A stretch of 63,333 nt of DNA. Source: Lwoffella lincolnii. GTDB lineage: Bacteria; Pseudomonadota; Gammaproteobacteria; Pseudomonadales; Moraxellaceae. Of this stretch, positions 15,071 to 24,606 are shown in pieces. The DNA is taken from positions 1 to 63,333 of the forward strand of contig NZ_MUYT01000006.1 in assembly GCF_002014765.1 (NCBI RefSeq), written 5' to 3'. The position numbers and the translations under genes were made by a program. Numbering within the stretch: the first letter of the stretch is position 1; every line of letters begins with the position of its first letter. The notes under the pieces are model-generated. The model was given only the letters and a program-made list of their open reading frames with translations. It ran no database searches and was not told the DNA's origin.

Positions 15071-18061
15071 GTGAGTTTAAAACAACGTTTAGACTTAACT
15101 TCTGCTTATGGGCAGTTAATTTTATTGGTGTTTTTGCCCATTTGTTTGTTGGCAATGGTGGGAGCGGTGTTGGTGTATACTGAGACCAGCCGTGCCAGTC
15201 GTAACGAACAGCAAGCCATTGCTCAAGCTTTGTTGTTGCGTTATGAACCTGCCATCAGTGAGCAGTTATCGGTTTTGGCTCAACAAGACACGCCCATTCA
15301 TCAATCCTCTTCGTATCAATCACCCCCATATCAACCATTACATCAAACGCTGCTTAATGTCAAGATGCACACCCACGTACATCGCATTGGCATCATTGAT
15401 GATGATGGTCAAATTGTCCATGCGGTTGGTTATCAAAATGATGTGGGGACAGAAGATGGGGGAACAGAGTACAAACGACAAATCATCGCTGATAACAATC
15501 GGCGATATTGGCTCATCATTAACATGGATAATGAGCCGATTGATAACGCCAATCTTAGGATTATGCTGGCATTGGCGGTAACGGGGCTGTTTACCATTTT
15601 GATGTTGTTGCTGAGCATCAATGGTTATGCCAAACGCTGGGTTGCTCCGATTTATGAAATGCGTATGTATTTACAAAGGGTAACGATTGATACGTTGTAT
15701 CAGCCCATTGCGGTGCGTTCAGAAGGGGAGATTAATCTATTACAACAAGATTTGGTTTATACGTTAAGGCGAGTGTATTCAAGCTTTCAAGAGCTAAAAG
15801 AACATGCTGAACAGACTGAAGCGGATTTAAGGCAGGCCTTTGATGCCATGGAGATGCAAAACATTTCAATCCGTAACGCTCGTGATGCTGCCATCACTGC
15901 CAGTGCTGCAAAGTCCGCTTTTTTAGCAAACATCAGCCATGAGCTTAGAACACCGCTTAACAGCATTGATGGCTTTAGCAATCTGTTGGCACGGCATGGC
16001 AAGTTAAGCGATGAACAAGACTTATATGTGCAGACCATTCGCAAATCATCTGCTCATCTGTTGGCATTGGTGAATGATGTGTTGGATTTTTCTAAAATTG
16101 AAGCAGGTAAGCTGGAGCTAGAATATCATGAATTTAGTTTATACGATGTCATTTATGATGTTGCGGACATGCTATCGCCTTTAGCAAGCGAAAAGGGGCT
16201 AAGATTGGCGGTGAATTATTATCATGATGTGCCAATGCGAATGGTGGGCGATGCGTTACGCATCAAGCAGGTATTGACCAATTTGGTGGGTAATGCCATT
16301 AAATTTACCGATGTGGGGCAAGTGCTGATACAAGTGCGTGTCGATGAAGATAAAGACAATCAGCTTTTAATCGCCATTCAAGACACAGGGCGTGGGGTTG
16401 CCAAAGAAGACCAAGCCCATCTGTTCCAGTCCTTTAGTCAAGGCGACCCATCAACCACAAGGCAATATGGTGGCACAGGTTTGGGCTTGGTCATCAGTAA
16501 GCAGTTGACTCGGTTGTGGGGTGGTCAGATTGGTTATTGGGATAATGAACAGCATAACCTTGCCAAATCTGGCTCAACATTTTGGTTTGGACTGCCCACC
16601 CAAGTGAATATGCCAGATGTGCCATTGGCAGCAGACATGCCTTTGCCAATACTCAAGCCCATTAAGGATTTGCAAGCCAGTTTTCACAGCAAGCCATACC
16701 GTCTTTTGGCATGGCTTGAAAGTGATGCGGTCATGCACGCATTGACTGCCAGCTTGCAACCTTTGCCCATTCATTTGACACAAGCTTATGGTTTGGCGGA
16801 GTTGTTGACCGCCTTAAAAGAACATACCCAACCTTATGACTATGTGATTGTCGATACTGTCAATAATACCGACAGTGATGGCATGACTGCCTTACTCAAG
16901 CAAATCCGTCTGCATTATCAAGGTGATTTGGCGTTGTATGGTTATCAAGTGGCAATAGACATGGGATTGTTGAGCCGTTATCAAGCGGCTGTTTTATATG
17001 AACCTTTTGGCAAACGGCAATTTTATGGCTGGTTGGACTCACAAAAACGCCCAACTTCCAAGCCTGAGCATCTGCCATGGCAAGGCAAACGGGTACTGGC
17101 GGTTGATGACCATTTACCCAATTTATTGGTACTTGATGCGTTATTGGCAGAAATGGGCATCGACGTGGTAACCGCCACTAACGGCTTTGATGCGTTAGAA
17201 ATCATCAGTAGCTTCCGTCAACCAGACATTGATTTGATATTTATGGACATTCAAATGCCAAAAATGTCAGGACACCAAACCGCCCAACAAATCCGTAAAA
17301 TCGAAAGCAATGGCAAACGCCGCCGCACACCCATCATTGCTTTATCTGCTCACAGTGTCGCTGACGAAAAAGCCAACATGGCCACATCAGGCATGGATGA
17401 CTTTATAGGCAAACCCATTAGCCGACCGCAACTACAACAAGTATTGCAACGTTGGTTAACCCCGCCAGCATCTGCCATCAATGACCCTGCTAAAGCCAGC
17501 ATCAGCAGTGTTGACGACAAGCAAAGGCAAGCCAATACCAATCATCATGACAACGCTGATAAAATGACGGACACCCACACAGACAAATCAATCGACTGGC
17601 AAGATGCCTTAACTCGAGCGGCACATAACTCAGAGTTGGCAGTCAAACTATTACACATGATGCAAGATGGCATCAGCGACGATAAAGACAGACTACAACG
17701 AGCATGGCAAGCGTGTGATAGAGAAGAATTGGCACAGATAAGTCATCGAATTTTGGGAGCAAGTCGCTACACAGGTGTGCCAAAAATCCGCCAAGCCAGT
17801 CAAGATTTTGAAGACAAATGTTTGCTTAATGTTAAGCAAAATAACCCATCACAAATGGCGATGCTCTCACCCAACTATGAGCTGTTGCTAGAAGCACTTA
17901 AAGAGATGCAAACGGTTGACTTAGCCAGTGAAATTGCCCAACAGCAAAATCAATCATCGCATGAACCAGCAAATCACGCTTTGCCCAACCATGAACACCC
18001 ATACACACAGGCAAACGATGCCAATGCTCAAGTGGATAAAGTGACTTGGAAAATGTTGTAG
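15071..18061 (+). CDS. Hybrid sensor histidine kinase of the BarA/GacS type
   Basis: This 996-residue membrane kinase has two transmembrane helices (about 17-37 and 160-180) flanking a sensor region. A HAMP segment follows, then the histidine kinase box NISHELRTPLNSIDGF near residue 290. The ATPase motifs are LVGNAIKFTDVG, DTGRGVAKEDQ and GGTGLGLVISK. A degenerate receiver-like region lies at about 535-655, then a true receiver (VLAVDDHLPN, DLIFMDIQMPKMSG), and a C-terminal HPt domain with its histidine in AQISHRILGASRYTG. This tripartite layout and the cysM neighbour fit GacS/BarA, which feeds the UvrY/GacA response regulator. The regulator is not in the window. Translation starts at GTG. 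Confidence 0.88.
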   Translation: MSLKQRLDLTSAYGQLILLVFLPICLLAMVGAVLVYTETSRASRNEQQAIAQALLLRYEPAISEQLSVLAQQDTPIHQSSSYQSPPYQPLHQTLLNVKMHTHVHRIGIIDDDGQIVHAVGYQNDVGTEDGGTEYKRQIIADNNRRYWLIINMDNEPIDNANLRIMLALAVTGLFTILMLLLSINGYAKRWVAPIYEMRMYLQRVTIDTLYQPIAVRSEGEINLLQQDLVYTLRRVYSSFQELKEHAEQTEADLRQAFDAMEMQNISIRNARDAAITASAAKSAFLANISHELRTPLNSIDGFSNLLARHGKLSDEQDLYVQTIRKSSAHLLALVNDVLDFSKIEAGKLELEYHEFSLYDVIYDVADMLSPLASEKGLRLAVNYYHDVPMRMVGDALRIKQVLTNLVGNAIKFTDVGQVLIQVRVDEDKDNQLLIAIQDTGRGVAKEDQAHLFQSFSQGDPSTTRQYGGTGLGLVISKQLTRLWGGQIGYWDNEQHNLAKSGSTFWFGLPTQVNMPDVPLAADMPLPILKPIKDLQASFHSKPYRLLAWLESDAVMHALTASLQPLPIHLTQAYGLAELLTALKEHTQPYDYVIVDTVNNTDSDGMTALLKQIRLHYQGDLALYGYQVAIDMGLLSRYQAAVLYEPFGKRQFYGWLDSQKRPTSKPEHLPWQGKRVLAVDDHLPNLLVLDALLAEMGIDVVTATNGFDALEIISSFRQPDIDLIFMDIQMPKMSGHQTAQQIRKIESNGKRRRTPIIALSAHSVADEKANMATSGMDDFIGKPISRPQLQQVLQRWLTPPASAINDPAKASISSVDDKQRQANTNHHDNADKMTDTHTDKSIDWQDALTRAAHNSELAVKLLHMMQDGISDDKDRLQRAWQACDREELAQISHRILGASRYTGVPKIRQASQDFEDKCLLNVKQNNPSQMAMLSPNYELLLEALKEMQTVDLASEIAQQQNQSSHEPANHALPNHEHPYTQANDANAQVDKVTWKML

Positions 18062-18138
18062 AACCTATTGTAGAACCGTTTAAAAATATTGCAAAACAAT
18101 GTAACACGATTTAACAGTGAAATGACAGAATGTCGCAT

Positions 18139-18172
18139 GGTTGCTGGTTGCTGGTTGCTGGTTGCTGGTTGC
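18139..18172. repeat. Heptamer repeat GGTTGCT, nearly five copies
   Basis: GGTTGCT is repeated four times and followed by a partial fifth copy. It lies in the 286-base gap between the hybrid kinase gene and prfC. A TATAAT with only a weak -35 (18192-18221) lies 20 bases beyond it, so unit number could alter upstream promoter spacing. No coding sequence contains it. Confidence 0.85.
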
Positions 18173-18347
18173 ATGGCGAATGTCATTATTTTTTAAGCAG
18201 ACAAAACTGTCATGATATAATAAGTAACATGATTTGAGTGTGCATCTATTTTTTTATTTTTTGGCGTGTACCTATTTTGGCGTGTATCATTAGCAATATG
18301 GTGTACATGTTGACAATACTGGTAATAGGGTAATAAAAGGGCTTAAA

Positions 18348-19931
18348 TTGAAATCACATCTAAATGAAATCAAGGCTAGAAGAACATTTGCCATCATTTC
18401 GCACCCCGATGCGGGTAAAACCACCATGACCGAAAAACTGCTGTTATGGGGGCAGGCCATTCAAGTGGCAGGCGAGGTCAAATCTCGCAAATCTGACCGC
18501 CATGCCACCAGTGACTGGATGAGCATGGAGCAAGAACGTGGCATTTCCATCACCACTTCCGTGATGCAATTCCCTTATAAAGACCATGTGATTAATCTAT
18601 TAGACACGCCTGGACACGCTGATTTTAGTGAAGACACTTATCGCACGCTCACTGCTGTGGACAGTGCTTTGATGGTGATTGATGGGGCAAAAGGCGTGGA
18701 AGAACGCACCATCAAACTGATGGACGTGTGCCGAATGCGTGATACACCCATCATCTCATTTGTCAATAAACTTGACCGAGAAATCCGTGATCCGCTTGAG
18801 CTGCTTGACGAAATTGAAACGGTTTTAAACATCAAGTGTGTCCCCATCACCTGGCCTGTGGGTATGGGGCAAGACTTTGTTGGCGTGTATCATTTGACCG
18901 AAAATAAGACTTACTTTTATCAAAAAGGGCATGGTGGTGAGATTGTGGACATCGAAGTGCGAGACGGCTACGATTATCCAGATGTCAGACAACGTTTGGG
19001 GAATCTGATGTTCACTGCCTTTGAAGAGTCGCTTGAATTGGTACAACTGGCACTAGAAAATTTTGATGTCAATGCCTTTTTAACAGGAGAAATAACGCCT
19101 GTGTTGTTTGGTACGGCATTAGGTAACTTTGGCGTTAACATGGTGTTAGATGTGTTAATCGAACATGCCCCCGCTCCCAAAGACCACCCCACCAAAGAGC
19201 GTGTGGTATCTGCCACCGAAAGCGACTTTACTGGATTTGTGTTTAAAATCCAAGCCAACATGGACCCTCGCCACCGTGACCGCATTGCTTTTTTAAGGGT
19301 TTGCTCAGGTAAATACGAAAAAGGCATGAAAATGAATCACGTTCGTATTGGCAAAGAGGTGCGTATCTCTGATGCGTTGACCTTTTTGGCAGGCGACCGT
19401 GAAGCCCTAGAAGAAGCCTACCCCGGTGACATCATTGGTTTGCATAACCATGGCACGATACAGATTGGTGATAGCTTCACCTCTGGTGAAAAGCTTAATT
19501 TTACGGGCATTCCACACTTTGCACCAGAGCTGTTCCGCCGTGTGGTGCTAAAAGACCCGCTCAAGTCTAAAGCTCTACAAAAAGGCTTGCAACAGCTGTC
19601 TGAAGAAGGAGCAACACAAGTATTTATGCCTCAAATCAACAATGATTTGATATTGGGGGCAGTTGGGGTATTGCAATTTGATGTGGTTGCTCATCGTTTA
19701 AAAGAAGAGTATAAGGTACAATGCAGTTTTGAGCCTGTATCCATTGCCACTGTGCGTTGGATACATTGCAATGACCCTGTTGTGCTTGCCAAATTTAAGA
19801 AAAAAGCCCATGACCAGTTATCGATTGATGGTGGTGGCTATTTGACCTATCTTGCCCCCAGCCGTGTCAATCTACAACTGATGCAAGAGCGGTATCCTGA
19901 AGTGGAATTTCGGGCGACTCGGGAGCATTGA
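18348..19931 (+). CDS. prfC: Peptide chain release factor 3
   Basis: RF3 is a translational GTPase that recycles RF1 and RF2 from the ribosome after termination. The 527-residue length is normal. Motifs are ISHPDAGKTTMTEKL (P-loop), ERGISITTSVMQF (switch), LLDTPGHADFSEDTYRTL (G3) and SFVNKLDREIRDPLEL (G4). The start codon appears to be TTG, with AAGGG 6 bases upstream. No ATG fits the conserved N-terminus KARRTFAIISHPDAGK better. Confidence 0.96.
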   Translation: MKSHLNEIKARRTFAIISHPDAGKTTMTEKLLLWGQAIQVAGEVKSRKSDRHATSDWMSMEQERGISITTSVMQFPYKDHVINLLDTPGHADFSEDTYRTLTAVDSALMVIDGAKGVEERTIKLMDVCRMRDTPIISFVNKLDREIRDPLELLDEIETVLNIKCVPITWPVGMGQDFVGVYHLTENKTYFYQKGHGGEIVDIEVRDGYDYPDVRQRLGNLMFTAFEESLELVQLALENFDVNAFLTGEITPVLFGTALGNFGVNMVLDVLIEHAPAPKDHPTKERVVSATESDFTGFVFKIQANMDPRHRDRIAFLRVCSGKYEKGMKMNHVRIGKEVRISDALTFLAGDREALEEAYPGDIIGLHNHGTIQIGDSFTSGEKLNFTGIPHFAPELFRRVVLKDPLKSKALQKGLQQLSEEGATQVFMPQINNDLILGAVGVLQFDVVAHRLKEEYKVQCSFEPVSIATVRWIHCNDPVVLAKFKKKAHDQLSIDGGGYLTYLAPSRVNLQLMQERYPEVEFRATREH

Positions 19932-20028
19932 TTTTGTATTCAATAGTCGTCTCATCTATGGTCGTGTCATCTGAGGCAATGCTTGCACAGCAAACACAAT
20001 AAACACCAAAAAATACAATAAATACCAA

Positions 20029-21282
20029 ATGACCAACCAAACCCAGCAGTCATCAACTGACAGCCCCCACACATCTATCAACACACCTAGCCCCACCTTT
20101 GCCAAGCTATGGGTGATGATGTTGGGGATAATGGTTGCCATTGGTCCTTTATCAATTGACATGTATTTACCAGCCTTACCAGCAATGGCAGATGACTTTG
20201 GTGTGTCAACCGCTTTTATTGCCAATTCTGTGCCAGCGTATTTTGTGGGATTGGTGTTTGGACAACTATTTTATGGATCGTTTAGCGACCGAGTTGGGCG
20301 AGTATTGCCATTATACATTGGCATGACTTTATTTGTGTTGGCAACCTTGGTTTGTGTGACCACAAGCAGTGAGTATGTGCTGTTTATTGCTCGCACCATG
20401 CAAGCTTTGGGGGCATGTGTAACGTCGGTGGTTACTCGAGCTGCCATTCGTGATGTGATGAGCCCAAAACAGATGGCAAAGGCATTTTCTTTGATGGTGT
20501 TGGTGATGGGCATTGCTCCGATTTTGGCCCCATCTTTGGGAGCGGTATTTTTGCGGTTTTTTGATTGGCATGCCATTTTTTGGTTTTTACTTGCGTTTGG
20601 GGTACTCAATTTGCTTTTAACCAAGTTGTTTTTTAAAGAAACCTTACCGCCAGAATACCGTAACCATCATTCTATTAAGCAAGTGTTTAAGCAGTATTGG
20701 GAACTGTTGACCGATAAGCGGTTTAGCCTGCCTGCCATTGGCGGTGGTCTGTTGATGGGGTCGATGTTTGTGTATATTAGCTCAGCATCAGAGTTGTTGA
20801 TGGAAAGCTATGGGCTGTCTGAGTCCACGTTTAGTGTGGTTTTTGGGGCGAATGCGGCAGGCTATATTGCCTTGACTCAACTCAATCAATGGCTGACCAA
20901 CCATTTTCGCTTGGTGAGTATTTTGCGTTTTGGGGCAATGCAACAGGCCATCGCTTCTGCTGGGCTAATGTTGCTTGGTTTGACCATGGGGACAACGGCG
21001 TGGTTGCCTTTGGTGTTGGTGTGCATTTTTATGTGCATTTCTGGGCTTGGTTTGACTCAGCCCAACGCTGGGGCAATTTCGTTGGCGTTTCAAAAACATC
21101 GAGCTGGTATGGCAAGTGCGTTGCAAGGGGCATTGATGTTTAGTGTGGGGATATTTGGTGGATTTTTGCTGAATTTACTGCCCATCAATCCTGTGGCAAA
21201 GCTTGGCATGACGATGTTTGTGCTGATGTTAATTGGCACGGTATTGGTATGGAAGATTAACCCAAAGTTAAGTTTGAATTAA
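20029..21282 (+). CDS. Bcr/CflA family multidrug efflux MFS transporter
   Basis: The 417-residue inner-membrane protein has about 12 hydrophobic helices. GPLSIDMYLPALPAMADDFG in helix 1 is the Bcr/CflA signature, and QLFYGSFSDRVGRVLPLYIG is the MFS loop 2-3 motif. Members export bicyclomycin, chloramphenicol or other drugs by proton antiport, and the substrate here is not predictable. It follows prfC by 97 bases on the same strand. Confidence 0.9.
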   Translation: MTNQTQQSSTDSPHTSINTPSPTFAKLWVMMLGIMVAIGPLSIDMYLPALPAMADDFGVSTAFIANSVPAYFVGLVFGQLFYGSFSDRVGRVLPLYIGMTLFVLATLVCVTTSSEYVLFIARTMQALGACVTSVVTRAAIRDVMSPKQMAKAFSLMVLVMGIAPILAPSLGAVFLRFFDWHAIFWFLLAFGVLNLLLTKLFFKETLPPEYRNHHSIKQVFKQYWELLTDKRFSLPAIGGGLLMGSMFVYISSASELLMESYGLSESTFSVVFGANAAGYIALTQLNQWLTNHFRLVSILRFGAMQQAIASAGLMLLGLTMGTTAWLPLVLVCIFMCISGLGLTQPNAGAISLAFQKHRAGMASALQGALMFSVGIFGGFLLNLLPINPVAKLGMTMFVLMLIGTVLVWKINPKLSLN

Positions 21283-21379
21283 CATTAAGCTTGGAATAAG
21301 AGGCTTAGAATAAAGTGATTAAGAATAAGATGGCTAAGCGGTGCTGTGCGTTTTGGGATTTGTCGTGCCATTAAAACCC

Positions 21380-22423
21380 CTAATCAAACCGATAAATGTC
21401 CATACCCAAACTATGATGTATCATGCTTTCATGCACCACTGACACTCGTTGCCCTGCTCCTAAAGCAAAAAATAACGGCAATAAATGTTCATCGCTTGGG
21501 TGTACTTGTTGATAATCCGTAAACGTCTGCCAGTCCAATGCACTTGCGATGTCGGTCTTAAGCTGGCGTAATAGCCATACTTTAAAGTCTTTGGCGAGTT
21601 TGTCTTCGGTGTCCGCTTGCCATCGTAAATGACTTAGATTGTGGGTGATACTGCCTGAACCGATTAGCAAGATTTGTAAATGACGCAAACCTGATAGCAT
21701 CGCCCCAAGCTTATAGCAGGCATGAGAATCAAAGTGTGTGGGCAGTGATAATTGTACCACAGGCACGTCCGCTTGCGGGTATAGGTGCAACAAAGGCACC
21801 CAAACCCCATGGTCAAAAGGCCGCAAAGGGTTGGTACTGACCTTTGTGTTGGCGTGTGTTTTATCCTTTTGCTCATCAGAATCACTGGCAAACACGTCCC
21901 CATATTCTGCCAACACACCTGCCAGCTCATCGCTGAGCGTCTCTGCTAAGGCTTGTGCCCCTTTGGCAGGGTAGTTTATCTGATAAAGTGAGCGGTCAAA
22001 CCCACTAAAATCATGCCAAGTGGCAGGGCTGGGGTTGTTGTTAATCTCCAGTTTGGGCGATTGCCAATGTGCTGACATGATGATAATGGCGACAGGCTTA
22101 GGTAGGTTTTGCCCCATTCGTGCCAATGCGTGGGTGGTGGCAGATTGCTCGGTTGCCAATGTTGGAGCACCATGCGAGATAAATACCGCTGGTAAGGAGG
22201 TCAGACTGCTGACATCAATGGCGTGTGGCTGTTGTTCGGTGAGCGATGTGGACAATGTGGCTAACGCATCATTTGCTTCATCATTTGGCTCACCGTTTCG
22301 TTTGCCGTCTGGCTCACTGACCGTGTTGCTTGCGTGTAGGGTCTTTAACACCGCTGAGCTGATACGCCTTTGTATCAGCTTACTGATGCCAAGTGGGGTG
22401 GATTTATCGCTGTTGTGCTTCAT
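21380..22423 (-). CDS. DODA-type extradiol aromatic ring-opening dioxygenase (YgiD-like)
   Basis: The C-terminal about 260 residues match 4,5-DOPA dioxygenase YgiD. Motifs are LPAVFISHGAPTLA (metal His), IIMSAHWQSPKLEIN, FDHGVWVPLLHLYPQADVPVVQ, IGSGSITHNL and HPSDEHLLPLFFALGA. The family cleaves catechol rings with an active-site metal ion, and the physiological substrate in bacteria is uncertain. About 80 extra N-terminal residues are hydrophilic and not part of the family domain. The upstream in-frame codon at 22450 is TTG, and the ATG at 22423 with AAGG 7 bases before it was chosen. Confidence 0.85.
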   Translation of the reverse strand: MKHNSDKSTPLGISKLIQRRISSAVLKTLHASNTVSEPDGKRNGEPNDEANDALATLSTSLTEQQPHAIDVSSLTSLPAVFISHGAPTLATEQSATTHALARMGQNLPKPVAIIIMSAHWQSPKLEINNNPSPATWHDFSGFDRSLYQINYPAKGAQALAETLSDELAGVLAEYGDVFASDSDEQKDKTHANTKVSTNPLRPFDHGVWVPLLHLYPQADVPVVQLSLPTHFDSHACYKLGAMLSGLRHLQILLIGSGSITHNLSHLRWQADTEDKLAKDFKVWLLRQLKTDIASALDWQTFTDYQQVHPSDEHLLPLFFALGAGQRVSVVHESMIHHSLGMDIYRFD

Positions 22424-22446
22424 GCCATTGCCTTTTGAATTGATTA

Positions 22447-22672
22447 TCAATATTGGCCAAACACCACATCAGTTGGTAAACGAGATTTTGCCAATTCGGC
22501 ATTAAAATCATCATCAGTGGCATGGCGACCGTCTTGGGTTTCTTGCTCAATCACCGCTGTGATGTGTGGTCATTGGCAACTTGCTTTTTACCTTACCTAT
22601 ATCATCGTCAGCGACGATAAAATGCCACGGTTGCAACTTTGTGTGATATTTTGCTCAACGTTTTATGTGATG
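22447..22672 (-). pseudogene. Nitroreductase (NfsB-like) remnant
   Basis: Two short fragments in different frames remain. LQPWHFIVADDDIGKVKSKL (about 22577-22636) resembles the QPWHFIV motif near residue 40-50 of NfsB-type nitroreductases. DDDFNAELAKSRLP (about 22470-22511) resembles their C-terminal KLPKSRLP tail. The intervening about 150 residues and the N-terminus are missing. It lies between the DODA gene and the IS607 element, so it is a doubly deleted ruin rather than a gene simply split by the insertion sequence. Confidence 0.65.
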
Positions 22673-22680
22673 TCAATTCC

Positions 22681-22822
22681 GTTCTGAAAAACCTACCTAA
22701 ACCTACTTAATAGCAAATTTAGCGTTTTCTTTCTACTTCACCGTTGTCTGCTCTCGCCATTGGGCTAAAGTCTTACATCAACTCCATAGACTGACACGGT
22801 GGAACTCACCGCCTTTTAACGA
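22681..22822 (-). ncRNA. Predicted IS607 omega-RNA (TnpB guide-RNA scaffold)
   Basis: TnpB genes are usually followed by a noncoding guide RNA reaching the transposon end. Here the about 140 bases after tnpB contain a hairpin CGGTG-AGTTC-CACCG. A 10-bp perfect hairpin (TTTTAACGAC/GTCGTTAAAA, 22814-22839) spans the tnpB stop codon. Near the end there is a repeated TAGGTTTAGGTAGGTTT. The guide would be the flanking sequence beyond GG, beginning AATTGACATCAC. This is inferred from family knowledge. Confidence 0.5.
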
Positions 22823-23989
22823 CTAAATTGTCGTTAAAATTTTTGTGGCATGATTTAAAATATTAACACTGGCGTTAATGTCCCTGTCGTGCATTGTGTT
22901 GCAACTTGGGCATTGCCAATTTCTGATGTTAAGTGGCAACTCGTCTACTTTGTGATTACAACAGTGGCAGGTCTTGCTTGATGGATAAAACCTGTCCAAT
23001 TCTTTGATGCTCTTGCCCCATTGGTTGGCTTTATAAATCAGTTGCCGTTTAAATTCATAAAATCCCAAATCATGGATAGACCTTGCAAGCTTGCGATTTT
23101 TAACCATGCCTTTAACGTTAAGGTTTTCAAGGCAAATCATGTCAAATTGCTTGACAATGTTTGTGGTAAGCTTATGCAAATAGTCCTTGCGAATGCAGGC
23201 AATCTTATAGTGTAGCCGTGATGGCTTGGTTTTCACTTTTTCACGATTTTTAGAGCCTTTTTGTTTTCTTGATAAAGATTTTGACAATCTTTGCAGTTTT
23301 TTAAGTTTGTTTTTAAGTGGTTTTGGGGCTTTGATTTTTGTACTATCTGAAAGCGTGGCAAGGCTTGTAATGCCCAAATCAATGCCAACGGATTTATTTG
23401 TTTTGGGTAAAGGCTTGGTTGTTTCTGACAATTCAACCGCAATACTCACAAACCATTTACTGCCCTTGGTAAAAACTTTGGCGGATAGGATTTTGCCATT
23501 GTATCTTAGATGTTCGGTCATTCTAACCAACCCCAGATTGGGGATTTGAATGTGTGGTTTGTTATTTTTACTTTTAAGTTTAAATTGGTCGTTGGAAAGA
23601 GAAAAGCGGTCATTGACGCCTTTTTTGCGAAATTGGGGGTATTTGCTTTCGCCTTTAAAAAAGCGTTTAAAGGTATCTCCAAGCTGCATAATGGCAAGTT
23701 GTGGACTGCACTTGGTTACTTCTAGCATGAATGGGTATTTTTCACGTTTTATGGCGTTAAGTTGTTTTCTTAGTTTGCCTTGAGATGGTTTGTGAAGTTT
23801 GGTTTCGTCAATGGTTATGCCTTTGGCTAGGCAGTCATCACGGTAGTTTTTGTCTTGTTCATATTGCTTTTTCCATTCTGCCAACGCCCAATTATAGGCA
23901 AATCTTGCAACGCCACATGCTTTTTTGAAATATGTTGCTTGGGCGTTGTTAGGTTTTAGCTCAATGATGTGTCCACGAATAACCGTCAT
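22823..23989 (-). CDS. tnpB: IS607 TnpB, RNA-guided DNA endonuclease
   Basis: The 388-residue protein has the OrfB helix-turn-helix start (KKACGVARFAYNWALAEWKK), a RuvC-like nuclease and a zinc ribbon. The RuvC aspartate lies in SVGIDLGITSLATL near residue 204, the glutamate in ICLENLNVKGM near 290, and the last aspartate in HDRDINASVNILNHA near 370. The CxxC pairs are CHCCNHK and CPSC. All catalytic residues are present. TnpB proteins cut DNA under guidance of an RNA made from the element's own end and help retain it. The ATG overlaps the end of tnpA by 4 bases (coupled translation). Confidence 0.93.
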   Translation of the reverse strand: MTVIRGHIIELKPNNAQATYFKKACGVARFAYNWALAEWKKQYEQDKNYRDDCLAKGITIDETKLHKPSQGKLRKQLNAIKREKYPFMLEVTKCSPQLAIMQLGDTFKRFFKGESKYPQFRKKGVNDRFSLSNDQFKLKSKNNKPHIQIPNLGLVRMTEHLRYNGKILSAKVFTKGSKWFVSIAVELSETTKPLPKTNKSVGIDLGITSLATLSDSTKIKAPKPLKNKLKKLQRLSKSLSRKQKGSKNREKVKTKPSRLHYKIACIRKDYLHKLTTNIVKQFDMICLENLNVKGMVKNRKLARSIHDLGFYEFKRQLIYKANQWGKSIKELDRFYPSSKTCHCCNHKVDELPLNIRNWQCPSCNTMHDRDINASVNILNHATKILTTI

Positions 23990-24600
23990 TCCAATGCTAC
24001 CTTAACGGCTTCAAGCAGTTTTTTATTCTTTTTACTTCGTGAGCCATATGGTCTTGCTGAAAATACCGTGATGATTTCTAGCACATCTTGAGCAAGCTCT
24101 TCTTCAAAGGATAGGTTTTCGCCTTGGTTGATGATGATAACTTCAACGTTTCTTGCTTCACAGATAGCAAAGACAAGTTCTGCACCAAAGCGTAATAGGC
24201 GGTCTTTATGGGTTAAAACCAATCTGCCAATTTTATTGTTTAATATGCCGTCAAGCAGTTGTTTAAGTCCTTTTTTATGGTAGTTCATGCCAGAACCTAA
24301 ATCACCCACGATCTCATAAGTCCAGCCTTGTTTGGCACAGTAGAGTTCTAAAACTTGGATTTGACGCTCTAAATCGTCCTTTTGGTCGTGGCTTGATACT
24401 CGTGCATAGGCAATGGTTTTTCGGTCTTTGTTGCCTATGCCATGCAGTAGGTTTGGGTTGATTTTACTAATATCGTAACGTCTGTGTCCTTTAGGTGTTC
24501 TTTGGGCAACAAGCACACCACTTTCGTCCCATCTGCGTAATGTTGAGATGGACACGCCAAGTTGTTTGGAAGCTTCGTTGATACTAATTAATCTATTCAT
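23986..24600 (-). CDS. tnpA: IS607-type serine recombinase transposase
   Basis: The 204-residue protein has an N-terminal MerR-like helix-turn-helix (ISINEASKQLGVSISTLRRW) ahead of the resolvase domain, the IS607 order. The catalytic serine is S69 in TIAYARVSSHDQ. Further motifs are LERQ, GSGMNYHKKGLKQLLDGIL and LTHKDRLLRFGAEL. It cuts and rejoins DNA at a GG core with low target specificity. Full length and no frameshift. Confidence 0.94.
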   Translation of the reverse strand: MNRLISINEASKQLGVSISTLRRWDESGVLVAQRTPKGHRRYDISKINPNLLHGIGNKDRKTIAYARVSSHDQKDDLERQIQVLELYCAKQGWTYEIVGDLGSGMNYHKKGLKQLLDGILNNKIGRLVLTHKDRLLRFGAELVFAICEARNVEVIIINQGENLSFEEELAQDVLEIITVFSARPYGSRSKKNKKLLEAVKVALE

Positions 24601-24606
24601 TTGGAT

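Noticed and set aside
18310..18336. TTGACA ... TAATAA considered as the prfC promoter
   Set aside because: The spacer is only 15 bases and the start would fall so close to the TTG codon that the visible AAGGG binding site would not be transcribed.
22020..22505. Open frame of 161 codons antisense to the DODA dioxygenase
   Set aside because: A shadow of a conserved gene with no motif of its own.
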